NCBI GenBank assembly: GCA_964549765.1
Contig: CAZJWR010000007.1
Coordinates: 1 to 64,000, forward strand
Direction: 5' to 3'
Length of the DNA stretch: 64,000 bases
DNA from: CAZJWR01 sp964549765
Lineage (GTDB): Bacteria; Zixibacteria; MSB-5A5; GN15; JAAZOE01
The notes beneath the pieces were generated by a model. The model saw nothing but the letters and a program-made list of their open reading frames with translations, was not told the DNA's origin and did not search any database. Position numbers and translations under genes: made by a program. Of this stretch, positions 8,521 through 15,798 are shown in pieces; position 1 is the first letter of the stretch; every line of letters begins with the position of its first letter.

Positions 8521-9805
8521 GCAACACCGCCTCCAATTTATAGTTGCCTAATTTCGCCGAACCTCGCGATTGATTGTCATACCTGAAAACCGTGATAGCG
8601 TCCGGCGCTGCCCCCGGAGCCGCCAGCCCCTCCACCAGCTTCCCTGCAGACAAACTAGAAGAAGGCTGCCGGTAGTCGAATATAAAAGACTTGAATGAAA
8701 TCGATTCGTCGCGAATATAATAGACAAGAATTGCGTACTTGCCGGTAAACTCCACGGCTTTCAACCAGCTATTGGCGTTTCCTGTATTCACTCTAAATTC
8801 ATTTACGATTTTCCGATAGCTTAATGTGCCAGGGTCCCGCTCGTTAATCGTTAATACTGTACCCGTGGGATCGTAGCTAATCAGGAGGTTTCCATTCGGC
8901 GAAAGCGTGATTCCCGGCGTCTTTGAAACGCCATCAATTTCATCGCGTGAGATAAGCGATACTTCCCCCGATAGTAAGTCGCAAACCGCTGTATTCGTTT
9001 TGCATCCGAATGCATAGTATTGCCCGCTGGCGCTTACGGCTGTCCGGAATGCCTGCACAGGAGGCTCGACTGACTCGACTGCGAACTCGCGAACGGGCGC
9101 CATCCCCGGAACGGATATTATCCTAACGATATTCCCGTCTTGAAATATAAGCTGGGAATCAGACCTCGCGCTAAGTTGCCAGAATTCAGATTGGACTTCC
9201 GGTTGCCCGATAAGTGTGCCATAATTATCATATATCTGCGGAACCGCCCCAAACATGAAATTGTATGTGGTATAAAAGTAGCACCCTCCCGGCGATGGTT
9301 CCAATGGGCTATCGAGGTAATCAGAACAAAATATAAGCTGCCCGGAGAGATTATAAACAAAAGCCTGATATACGCCCTCGTCAATCGCAGCGGTCAGGCA
9401 GATCCGATTCAAGCCTTCGCGCACAACTGCTCGATAGAACGGAGCAGTTGATGGGGAAGTGAGGGAAAATAATTCACTGCCGTCGGACGAATATAACGCG
9501 AATTGATTGGGCGGACCTTCTTCTCCGATGATACCAAGATACTCTCCTGTGAGTTGAATCCCCGGATATATGGTCAATAATGACACGCCCCGAATCTCGG
9601 ATTCGCTCATAGGCACCAATTCTATTCGTTGGATTCCTGTTGTATCTTCAGGGCTATGCCCGTCCGTACTGGTGGAATTCATATCCACCGAAGACACTGC
9701 TATAGCCAACCCTGGATAAAGGAAAGCACCCCCTAGGGATGCATATGCACATATAATTATCACTCCCAAGGAGAACCATTTGCCTGTCAGATAATTTGAC
9801 CGCAT
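8513..9805 (-). CDS. Exported beta-propeller-like protein of unknown function
   Basis: A 430-residue protein with an N-terminal hydrophobic segment (residues ~11-33) that reads as a signal peptide or anchor. The body is rich in short beta-like segments such as FALYSSDGSELFSL, AFVYNLSGQLIF and ITLSPNGNLLIS, a pattern seen in YVTN/WD-type propellers. No catalytic motif and no C-terminal sorting domain are seen. A good ribosome site (GAGGGAG, 5 bases before ATG) supports the start. It is followed with overlap by the M23 and C25 genes, so it likely works with them outside the inner membrane. I do not recognise the family. Confidence 0.7.
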   Translation of the reverse strand: MRSNYLTGKWFSLGVIIICAYASLGGAFLYPGLAIAVSSVDMNSTSTDGHSPEDTTGIQRIELVPMSESEIRGVSLLTIYPGIQLTGEYLGIIGEEGPPNQFALYSSDGSELFSLTSPSTAPFYRAVVREGLNRICLTAAIDEGVYQAFVYNLSGQLIFCSDYLDSPLEPSPGGCYFYTTYNFMFGAVPQIYDNYGTLIGQPEVQSEFWQLSARSDSQLIFQDGNIVRIISVPGMAPVREFAVESVEPPVQAFRTAVSASGQYYAFGCKTNTAVCDLLSGEVSLISRDEIDGVSKTPGITLSPNGNLLISYDPTGTVLTINERDPGTLSYRKIVNEFRVNTGNANSWLKAVEFTGKYAILVYYIRDESISFKSFIFDYRQPSSSLSAGKLVEGLAAPGAAPDAITVFRYDNQSRGSAKLGNYKLEAVLHE

Positions 9806-9945
9806 ATCACTCCCTCTATTTCAATGATGTATGTATATATATTCATTCAAATCAGGCCTTTTATCGATCTCGTTGATAGCAGACGACTGATGTCCGCGGC
9901 ATTGTGCAACTGCGCATTTTTGCGTTGTCTGCCTTGAAATCGAAT

Positions 9946-10065
9946 TTATCGCAGATCATGTTCCTCTGGCATACTTAACCTCATCGCCCCTGATAAAATA
10001 CGAAATTTGCTTAACGGAAGGAGAACACAAAGAAGAGCCGCGACTACGGCGATATGATAGTTCAT
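9946..10065 (-). CDS. Small ORF (39 aa) heading the secreted-protein operon
   Basis: ATG at 10065 is preceded by the strong ribosome site GGGAGGAA and, 24 bases upstream of the ATG, by the expected start point of a consensus-like promoter (TTGACA at 10119-10124, 17-base spacer, TATTAA at 10096-10101). The 39-residue product has a hydrophobic segment (IAVVAALLCVLLPL, residues 5-18) and a charged tail. It could be a small membrane protein, a leader peptide or the remnant of a longer exported protein. The 140 bases to the next gene contain no clear terminator, so cotranscription is likely. Function unknown. Confidence 0.5.
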   Translation of the reverse strand: MNYHIAVVAALLCVLLPLSKFRILSGAMRLSMPEEHDLR

Positions 10066-10095
10066 TTATTCCTCCCACGCTTGGACGCTAGTATA

Positions 10096-10124
10096 TTAAT
10101 AATGCCATTACAATATTTTGTCAA
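10096..10124 (-). promoter_or_regulatory. Sigma-70-type promoter for the secreted-protein operon
   Basis: On the minus strand: TTGACA (10124-10119), 17 bases, TATTAA (10101-10096). The -35 is perfect and the -10 matches 4 of 6. It lies just ahead of the small ORF at 10065, and the three secreted-protein genes follow on the same strand. Confidence 0.6.
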
Positions 10125-10546
10125 GGAGTATTTTGCCTTGCCGCGCGAAAGACTACAGCTATTTTGGCCGGGCGGCGCAGCGTGATATCGCTTCATTTTC
10201 AGGAACATTATATATTATTGTAATTGTAATATATGAAAGGGCTACGGTCATTTTCCCTCAGAGATTCGAGAGGACATATTGACGCTGATTTGCTGATCTT
10301 GAGCGATACGCGGCCGGTATTTTCCGCGGATCGTTCCCAAAGGTAAGAACCGGGGGATATCGATATTTTTTTATTGGAAGCGATGGGGCGTTTTCGTATT
10401 TTACCTGTGAAATGAGACGCGCGAAAGTCACATTGGCCCGAAAAAACCTGTTTATGGCAAATGACGCCTCGAAAAATAGGGCCTCTGATTTTCCACGGCT
10501 CACAGGCAACGGTAACGCTGTAAGTCGTTGTGGGACAATAGCCGAC
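10125..10546 (+). repeat. Leader region of tRNA-Arg; copy of 3050-3267
   Basis: No gene is seen between the operon promoter and the tRNA. The last ~150-250 bases resemble the sequence before the truncated tRNA at 3268, including the identical 25-base block at 10478-10502. This region probably holds the tRNA promoter. Confidence 0.6.
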
Positions 10547-10620
10547 GCCCCCGTAGCTCATGTGGATAGAGCATCTGCCTTCTAAGCAGAGGGTAGCAGG
10601 TTCGAGTCCTGCCGGGGGTA
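10547..10620 (+). tRNA. tRNA-Arg(TCT)
   Basis: A full cloverleaf of 74 bases: acceptor GCCCCCG paired with CGGGGGT (one G-U), D stem GCTC/GAGC, anticodon stem TCTGC/GCAGA around loop CTTCTAA (anticodon TCT), variable loop GGGTA, T stem GCAGG/CCTGC around TTCGAGT, discriminator A. No CCA is encoded. It reads AGA arginine codons. It is the anchor of the repeats in this region. Confidence 0.97.
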
Positions 10621-10705
10621 TTTTGAAATGGTTGGGATGGCATCGGGGTTACGGCATCATAATAATCTAAACCAACCCACAGCAAAGCTGTGGGGTACCC
10701 GGCTT
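10599..10705 (+). repeat. Intergenic repeat copy A, starting in the tRNA 3' end
   Basis: From GGTTCGA of the T arm through GGGGGTATTTTGA at the tRNA end, then TGGGATGGCATCGGGGT, then a hairpin (CCCACAGC at 10676-10683, GCTGTGGG at 10687-10694) and ACCCGGCTT. The same ordered blocks recur at 11424-11541 and 12098-12222 without the rest of the tRNA. It ends 58 bases before the next gene. Confidence 0.7.
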
Positions 10706-10763
10706 CGCTCTTGAACGGAGCAATATACCGGGGAAGATTCTCGACTCCTAATAGGGAGGGGAT

Positions 10764-11342
10764 ATGTTTTATAAAACAATGTTGAAATTTCTAATCCCGA
10801 CGGGCTTAGTAATTCCTTCTTTAATCTTTGTGTCCTGTGCGGCAGGCTTGATTGAGCCTGATAAAGGCGTAACCGATAAATTCTTTCGAGAGGATGATGG
10901 TCGTATCGTGAACTTGGCGGATTACGATTTCGCCCGACTCGACCAAGGTTATGGGCTGTGCATTTTCAGCTTCAAATTTGCCGGAAAAGGAGGCAATAGA
11001 ATTAGTGGTTGGAAAGATCAGGTCAAGGAAGGGATTCGAGTTTGGGAGTATAAGTTTCGAACGGACGACCCAGAGACCAAATGGCTGGAGAAGCTGATCT
11101 TCGTCTGGGGTTATCGATCCGCTGCGTACTTGGGGGCAGCAAAGAGAGGTTACGATTGTAAAGTCCAATTTCCGTTCCGCAAAGGCCAGATCATTTATGC
11201 CGGGCGTTTACTGGTTTATTTCCCGAATGGGGGTCAGGTCGAGTCCCACTTCAAAGAAGACCTGTCTCAGTGGCTTGAGGAATATAGCGAACGCTTGGGA
11301 GATGTCAGGGTTGACTCATTGATGATGATCGGTGGATTATGA
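10764..11342 (+). CDS. Predicted lipoprotein of unknown function
   Basis: A 192-residue protein with a lipoprotein signal: hydrophobic residues ~8-24 and lipobox FVSC with Cys25. The ribosome site GGGAGGGG lies 4 bases before ATG. The mature part is mixed alpha/beta with many aromatic residues (YGLCIFSFKFAGKGG, WLEKLIFVWGYRSAAYLG) and shows no motif I recognise. It probably sits in the outer or inner membrane facing the periplasm. It is a lone gene between repeat copies A and B, which looks like an inserted unit rather than part of an operon. Confidence 0.75.
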   Translation: MFYKTMLKFLIPTGLVIPSLIFVSCAAGLIEPDKGVTDKFFREDDGRIVNLADYDFARLDQGYGLCIFSFKFAGKGGNRISGWKDQVKEGIRVWEYKFRTDDPETKWLEKLIFVWGYRSAAYLGAAKRGYDCKVQFPFRKGQIIYAGRLLVYFPNGGQVESHFKEDLSQWLEEYSERLGDVRVDSLMMIGGL

Positions 11343-11423
11343 TTTCCACTCTGGGATTCAAACGTACTGTTGGCCCGGACGTTTGTTAGGGTTTCAAAAG
11401 CCAGCGATGCCGAAAAGAATACC

Positions 11424-11541
11424 TTATGGTTCGAAATTCGTTCAATACGGGTATTTTGATAGAGCAGATGGGCTGGCATCGCGCATTGACATCAGGAAAA
11501 AGGATGGATTTCCCACAGCAGAGCTGTGGGGCACCCGGCTT
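11424..11541 (+). repeat. Intergenic repeat copy B
   Basis: Contains GGTTCGAAATTCGTTCAATA, then GGGTATTTTGAT, GGCATCG, and the hairpin CCCACAGC-AGA-GCTGTGGG followed by GCACCCGGCTT. The order and spacing follow copy A. The GGTTCGA and GGGTATTTTGA blocks match the T arm and 3' end of tRNA-Arg at 10547, but the part between them has no tRNA pairing. Confidence 0.7.
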
Positions 11542-11588
11542 AAGGGACGCTCAACATTGGATATTCCAATAAACTCAAGGAGTAAGTT

Positions 11589-12020
11589 GTGAATATCAGG
11601 CGGTTGACCCTCGACGATATAAGCATTGCCGAGAAGGTTGTGAAACGATTCAAGGGGGGCATCAAACAACGATTAGCCTTGAAAGAATTTTTATCCCAGC
11701 CGAAAAATATTCTGGTTGGGGCGTTCGATAACGATCAACCTGTCGGAATCGGGATCGGCTATGTTCTGGCGCGAACCGAGACCAGTTCCCCGATGTTTTA
11801 TATCCATGATATTGAAGTCGCGGCGCACGCCCGGCGGCAGGGAGTTGGGCGGGAAATAATCGAGGTATTCGTACAACTCACCCGCCAAGCCAATGCGCTT
11901 AAAATGTTCGTGATTACCGATCGCGGAAATGAAGCGGCGATGGGCCTGTATGAATCAGCTGGGGCGAAGCCGATGGTTACCGATGATCTGGTCTATGAAT
12001 GGCACGAATTTACGGGCTAA
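11589..12020 (+). CDS. GNAT acetyltransferase, AAC(3)-I-like
   Basis: A 143-residue GCN5-type N-acetyltransferase. The acetyl-CoA pyrophosphate loop is clear (VAAHARRQGVGREII, residues ~79-93), as are the preceding strand (FYIHDIEV) and the C-terminal MGLYESAGAKP. The arrangement (FLSQPKNILVGAF, YIHDIEV) recalls the aminoglycoside 3-N-acetyltransferase type I group, but the substrate cannot be read from sequence. The GTG start at 11589 is chosen because CAAGGAG sits 6 bases upstream. It is a lone gene between repeat copies B and C. Confidence 0.85.
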   Translation: MNIRRLTLDDISIAEKVVKRFKGGIKQRLALKEFLSQPKNILVGAFDNDQPVGIGIGYVLARTETSSPMFYIHDIEVAAHARRQGVGREIIEVFVQLTRQANALKMFVITDRGNEAAMGLYESAGAKPMVTDDLVYEWHEFTG

Positions 12021-12097
12021 TTCGCCGGGCGGATTGACGGCCTATAGCTTGCTGTGGGCATGCAAGACTAAGCACAAAGACGAGGGAACACAAACCG

Positions 12098-12222
12098 AAT
12101 GGTTCGAAAATCGTTCAGTACGGGGTATTTGATTTGCTTGGGATCGGCATCGGGGTATTGGCAGCAAGGTAAATAGAAACAGACTTCTCACAGTCCGCAG
12201 AGGCGGATCGGGCACCCGGCTT
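12098..12222 (+). repeat. Intergenic repeat copy C
   Basis: Starts GAATGGTTCGAAAATCGTTC, then GGGGTATTTGAT, TGGGATCGGCATCGGGGT and GGCACCCGGCTT. The hairpin part is degraded (TCACAGT...). The last two bases form part of the TAA stop of the phosphatase gene on the other strand. Confidence 0.7.
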
Positions 12223-12868
12223 ATTCCGCCAGCCAAGATTTGAGAATGCCTGCCGTGTCGAATAGGTCATCGGTGATAATGTATTCGGATGCTTTTCCTC
12301 TCAAAGCGTCGGAATAATTGAGGGCAATTGACCTTCCGCACTTTTTAAAGATAGCGACGTCCGATTCGCTATCGCCAACCGCGACGCAATGCTTCAAACT
12401 GATGCCGGATTTTTGACAATAATCTATCAGGCAACGTACCTTGTCTTCGTGATCCAGGTGAGTATTAATTTTTCCGGTAAATTTATGATTCTTTACTTCA
12501 TATTCACTGCCGTAGACACCATCGAAGCCGAATCTTTCTCCCAACATGTCGGCGACTTGAATCGGTCCGGATGTTATCAGTACGGACTCTATTTGCTGCT
12601 CCCTCAAATACAATAATAGCCTGTCTATATTCCGGATAAGCTGGATATTCTTTACGAAGTTGTTTCTTATGCCCGCAAGATCGAGACCTTTTATCAGTTT
12701 TGCCTTGAGATAGTCCGCCTCGATCCACGAAATGTTCCTGTCGTTCTCACGGCCCTGTATTCTCTCGAGTTTTTTCACATTATTATTTAGCATACAAAGA
12801 TATCTTACGGAATCGGTGTTCCTGATCAAGGTCCCGTCCATGTCGAAACTAACGGCATCAATCTTCAT
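12221..12868 (-). CDS. HAD-superfamily phosphatase, SerB-like
   Basis: A 215-residue cytoplasmic HAD hydrolase. Motif I is DMDGT (Asp9 nucleophile, Asp11), motif II is LITSGP (Thr/Ser near 98), motif III is a lysine near 142, and motif IV is GDSESD near 164-169. The overall plan (helical cap between motifs I and II, VAVGDSESD) fits subfamily I phosphoserine-phosphatase-like enzymes; the substrate is not known. Convergent with the GNAT gene, with its stop codon at the very end of repeat copy C, so it seems to be another independent unit in the accessory array. Confidence 0.85.
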   Translation of the reverse strand: MKIDAVSFDMDGTLIRNTDSVRYLCMLNNNVKKLERIQGRENDRNISWIEADYLKAKLIKGLDLAGIRNNFVKNIQLIRNIDRLLLYLREQQIESVLITSGPIQVADMLGERFGFDGVYGSEYEVKNHKFTGKINTHLDHEDKVRCLIDYCQKSGISLKHCVAVGDSESDVAIFKKCGRSIALNYSDALRGKASEYIITDDLFDTAGILKSWLAE

Positions 12869-13127
12869 TTATGGCAGCCTTCGTTCATAAGGAATCGTTA
12901 TTTGCAGATACATAATAAAGCGAATCTCGACGCAACCTAGCCTGCCGAATACACAATGACAAGAAGAATCAACGGAAAATGATAGATCCAAGATGGCTAG
13001 GCAGACGTCGGCGGGAACCCACCCTTGCCCGCAAGCGGGCTGCGGATCGGCCACCAGTCAAGCTGGCTGATCGGAAAGCATCGTTCAACGCTGTCAATCC
13101 CTATGAAGGCGGTGAAGGGATCATGCT
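12869..13127. other. Intergenic stretch with GC-rich hairpins
   Basis: No gene seen. The minus strand carries GCCCGCTTGCGGGC (13026-13039) followed by AAGGGTGGGTTCCCGCC, a compact hairpin plus conserved-looking tail, and a second small hairpin GCCACCAGTCAAGCTGGC. They may be remnants of a mobile intergenic repeat. Promoter of the phosphatase should lie here but was not pinpointed. Confidence 0.4.
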
Positions 13128-13712
13128 TCAGATAATAGTATCTCCCTGAATGGTATCCCCCGGCAGCGTATCACCGGGAATGGTGTCCCACGGCAGAGTA
13201 TCACCCGGAATGGTGTCCCACGGCAGAGTATCACCCGGAATGGTATCCCACGACAGAGTATCACCGGGAATGGTGTCCCACGGCAGAGTATCACCCGGAA
13301 TGGTATCCCACGACAGAGTATNNNNNNNNNNNNNNNNNNNNNNNNNNNNNNNNNNNNNNNNNNNNNNNNNNNNNNNNNNNNNNNNNNNNNNNNNNNNNNN
13401 NNNNNNNNNNNNNNNNNNNNNCAGAGTATCACCGGGAATAGTGTCCCACGGCAGAGTATCACCGGGAATAGTGTCCCACGGCAGAGTATCACCGGGAATA
13501 GTGTCCCACGGCAGCGTATCACCGGGAATGGTATCCCACGGCAGAGTGTCACCGGGAATAGTGTCTTGGACGTCCAGAGAGGTGTCATCTCTCAGGATAT
13601 CGACACCTGATGAATCTGCTTCCCTTTCATCAATCCCTTTCGAACAACCGATAATAAGGGGAACAACGATGATTATGGCAGGAATAATCCGACCGACCGA
13701 TAAGCGCTTCAT
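13128..13712 (-). CDS. Decapeptide-repeat lipoprotein, interrupted by an assembly gap
   Basis: Starts with a lipoprotein signal ending in IIGC (Cys23) and a good ribosome site (AAGGAGG, 5 bases from ATG). After ~28 residues it consists of tandem DTIPGDTLPW decapeptides (30-base DNA units); about eleven can be seen, with small variants (DTLSW), and it ends GDTLPGDTIQGDTII. The 100-N gap lies inside the array, so repeat number and reading frame across it are unknown. Asp in every fifth position suggests an extended, acidic, possibly Ca2+-binding or adhesive surface stalk; this is inference. Repeat number may vary by slippage. Confidence 0.7.
   Translation of the reverse strand: MKRLSVGRIIPAIIIVVPLIIGCSKGIDEREADSSGVDILRDDTSLDVQDTIPGDTLPWDTIPGDTLPWDTIPGDTLPWDTIPGDTLPWDTIPGDTLXXXXXXXXXXXXXXXXXXXXXXXXXXXXXXXXXXTLSWDTIPGDTLPWDTIPGDTLSWDTIPGDTLPWDTIPGDTLPWDTIPGDTLPGDTIQGDTII
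13322..13421. other. Scaffold gap of exactly 100 N
   Basis: One hundred consecutive N, the usual placeholder for a gap of unknown size, inside a 30-base tandem repeat where short reads cannot be placed. The offset between the flanking repeat units is 108 bases, not a multiple of 30, so the true gap length differs from 100. Confidence 0.98.
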
Positions 13713-14161
13713 GGAGTGCCTCCTTGAATGTTAAAGGTTGTGCAAAGACTCAATTCAGTATTCCACTTCACGATAACCTTTAACTTTAAGTAGGTACCCT
13801 TCCATGAAAATTTGATCTGGGAAATTCAGAGCGTATACTCGATTAAGCATTTCCCCGACTATTTGCCCTTTCAACAAAATATTTTACGACTTTGTGCTCT
13901 GGGGGTTCCCAAAATTCCAAATCACCGGTATATTCCCATAGACTCAAGACAAGGTAAACTCAGACCGGATGGTTCGAAAATCGTTCAATACCAAGTGTAT
14001 AATTTAGATTACCCCGCGTCGGGGCGTCGAATGCAGGTTTTGTCGTGGTTGGCGTATATTCCCGCGCGCCAATAGACAGACCGGCGGAGGGAGATGTCCG
14101 CCAGTCACAGACGCTATCGAGTGCCACCGACTGCTCTCCCCTCCCGCGTGATGGAAATAAT
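13713..14161. other. Intergenic stretch with partial repeat copy D
   Basis: No gene seen. Bases 13966-13991 repeat the GGATGGTTCGAAAATCGTTC-AATAC block of copies B and C, but the rest of the repeat is missing. A small hairpin CCCCGCGTCGGGG lies near 14014-14026, and GGCGGA...TCCGCC near 14086-14101 could help end transcription. The upstream 40 bases include the ribosome site of the repeat lipoprotein. Confidence 0.55.
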
Positions 14162-14581
14162 CTACCGCGATTTTTTGCGGCGCGGCCGTGATTTGGCCTT
14201 GAGGTCGCTCAGGCGCATCCGGGAAAATTCCTTCTTCATGGCGTCCTGTGCCTTCCCGAATAATTCCATCAGTCTCGCGTCAGGGGCCTCGCCGCCTCTC
14301 AAATTCTTCTCGCCTTCGGATTCGAAGATGTTGCCCTGCACCACCTCGATGATCTCCAGTATGCTGATCTTTTCGGGCGGCCGGGACAGACGGACACCGC
14401 CGCCGAATCCACGGGTCGTTCTTACCAACCCCGCACGCGACAAATCGCTGAGAATCTGCGGCAGGAACTTCTTCGAGATATTCCGAGCCTGGGCTATCGC
14501 ATCGGTCGTTGACGAGTACTCCTTGCTCTGGGCTAATTCATAGAGGGCTCGGATAGCGTACACGGTGCGTTTGTTGATCAC
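14162..14581 (-). CDS. Rrf2-family transcriptional regulator without Fe-S cysteines
   Basis: A 139-residue winged-helix protein. The start GTG at 14581 is preferred over an upstream ATG because GAAGGAG lies just before it and homology to Rrf2 begins at VINKRTVYAIRALYELA. The recognition helix region reads ISKKFLPQILSDLSRAGLV and the wing GFGGGVRLSRPPEKISILEIIEVV. IscR/NsrR carry three cysteines after this point; here the loop SEGEKNLRGGEA has none, so it does not bind an Fe-S cluster in that way. The C-terminus is very basic (SRPRRKKSR). Divergent from the truncated phosphoesterase; its target is unknown. Confidence 0.88.
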   Translation of the reverse strand: MINKRTVYAIRALYELAQSKEYSSTTDAIAQARNISKKFLPQILSDLSRAGLVRTTRGFGGGVRLSRPPEKISILEIIEVVQGNIFESEGEKNLRGGEAPDARLMELFGKAQDAMKKEFSRMRLSDLKAKSRPRRKKSR

Positions 14582-14621
14582 TTTGACTCCTTCGTCCAGG
14601 GGTTCATATTCAGACTGTTGT

Positions 14622-14650
14622 ATTGTACCATATACGTCCCCCAAATGCAA
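14622..14650 (-). promoter_or_regulatory. Promoter of the Rrf2 gene
   Basis: On the minus strand TTGCAT (14650-14645), 17-base spacer, TACAAT (14627-14622). The start point would give a ~35-base leader containing the GAAGGAG ribosome site before GTG 14581, which supports that start over the longer one at 14650. Confidence 0.6.
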
Positions 14651-14737
14651 CTATATTTGGATACTTTTTCCGTAAAAAGACCGATCTTTCAACTGCAAGC
14701 CCGTTTGCATGCCTTGGGCTTGACATTCGGCTAAGAT

Positions 14738-15127
14738 GATTATGCTACCGGCGCCACCGCCGTGTCGGGAAATATGGACAATTCCGATCTGGCCGCGGTG
14801 CTTCCCCAGACGAGAATAATCTCAGTTATGGGCCGAAATATCGGAATCCTGCACGGCCATCAAGCCAACAGAATCCGCGATTTCGATATCTTTCGGGCCG
14901 AAAACTATTCTTCGCCTTACATGGAAACCTCCTACAAGTACTTTGAAAGCGAATACCCGAAATGTAGCGTCGTGATCTTCGGTCACTTTCATATGCCAGT
15001 TTTGATGAGACCGGCCGAACGACTCTTGATTAATCCCGGTTTGGCCACGCCCTACTGGAAGCGGCCGATTCGTGCTCTTTTCACGCTTACGAAAACCACC
15101 GCCGAAGCTGAAATACGCTGCTTCTAG
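14738..15127 (+). pseudogene. Metallophosphoesterase (YfcE/MJ0936 type), N-terminally truncated
   Basis: The readable frame carries the second half of a YfcE-type phosphodiesterase: GNMDNSD (metal site), LP.....GRNIGILHGHQ (HGH) and VVIFGHFHMPV (GHxH) followed by INPG. The first metal motif (DxH) and the GD motif, normally in the first ~45 residues, are absent: a TAA at 14732-14734 closes the frame and no other frame restores them. A GTG at 14762 could start a 121-residue remnant without a full active site. Probably a decayed gene; an assembly error is less likely since no nearby frame holds the missing part. Confidence 0.7.
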
Positions 15128-15253
15128 GCGGTTGGTTCTCTCCTATATGTGTCGGGTAGGTTCTGCGATCCTGGCCAATGCTGTCGCCTCGGCGCGCGGG
15201 GTTTGACTTCGCGGACGGAAATGTTATCTTCGTGGAAACGGGAGAAGAAAGGG

Positions 15254-15687
15254 ATGAGCGAAGTTACCGAACATCTTGTCAGCCAGAGGAATATCGCCGT
15301 GGTCGGCGTGTCGGACAAGAAATTTGGCGGAGCGATTTACAGAACGCTCAAGAATCGGGGATACGCCGTTTACCCGGTGCACCCCACCCGGAATCATTCG
15401 ACGGTGATGCCTGCTATTCCCGCCTTGGCGACCTGCCAACCGATGTGAAAGCCGCGGTCGTGGCCGTATCTCCTGATGCCGCGGAGACGGTGGTCGAGGA
15501 CGCCGCAGCGGCCGGGATCACGCATTTGTGGTTTCAACGGGGCAAGGATTTTTCGGACGCCGAGAACAAGGCTCGGGCGGAGGGAATAACCACCGTCAGC
15601 GGAAAATGTATCCTGATGTACGCCCAGCCGGTTGGGGGAATTCACGCGGCGCATCGTTTTCTGGCCCGGATTTTCGGCAGATTGTAG
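15254..15687 (+). pseudogene. CoA-binding (YccU-like) protein with a frameshift
   Basis: ATG at 15254 begins MSEVTEHLVSQRNIAVVGVS, a Rossmann start (AVVGVSDKKFGGAIYRTL) that reads to HPTR near 15391. The homologous continuation (ESFDGDACYSRLGDLP...) is found in another frame from about 15392, so one base seems lost there. The joined protein would be ~144 residues with the C-terminal features of the family (AAAGITHLWFQRGK, GKCILMYAQPVGG). Such proteins bind CoA, role unknown. A sequencing or assembly error is possible, but the adjacent phosphoesterase is also broken, so real decay is equally likely. Confidence 0.75.
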
Positions 15688-15798
15688 CTTGAAATGTCAA
15701 AAGCGCAAAAGTTCTTAACCGGTCCAACGATTCCCGGCGCCCCGACCCAGATCCAACATTCACTTGACCAGGCGTTCGTCGTTGCCGAAGATATAAAT

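Noticed and set aside
13128..13712. CRISPR array
   Set aside because: The units are contiguous 30-base coding repeats without variable spacers, and no cas gene is present.
13150..13734. Plus-strand frame rich in SPGMVSHGRV repeats
   Set aside because: A by-product of the 30-base repeat, which keeps all frames open; the minus-strand frame has a lipoprotein signal and ribosome site.
10599..13991. Integron cassette array with attC sites
   Set aside because: No RYYYAAC/GTTRRRY core pairs at the repeat ends and no integron integrase in view; the tRNA-derived repeat explanation fits better.
14094..14543. Plus-strand ORF with a GGAGGGAG site before its ATG
   Set aside because: It is antisense to the Rrf2 gene, and the supposed ribosome site belongs to a small hairpin; no protein similarity is visible.
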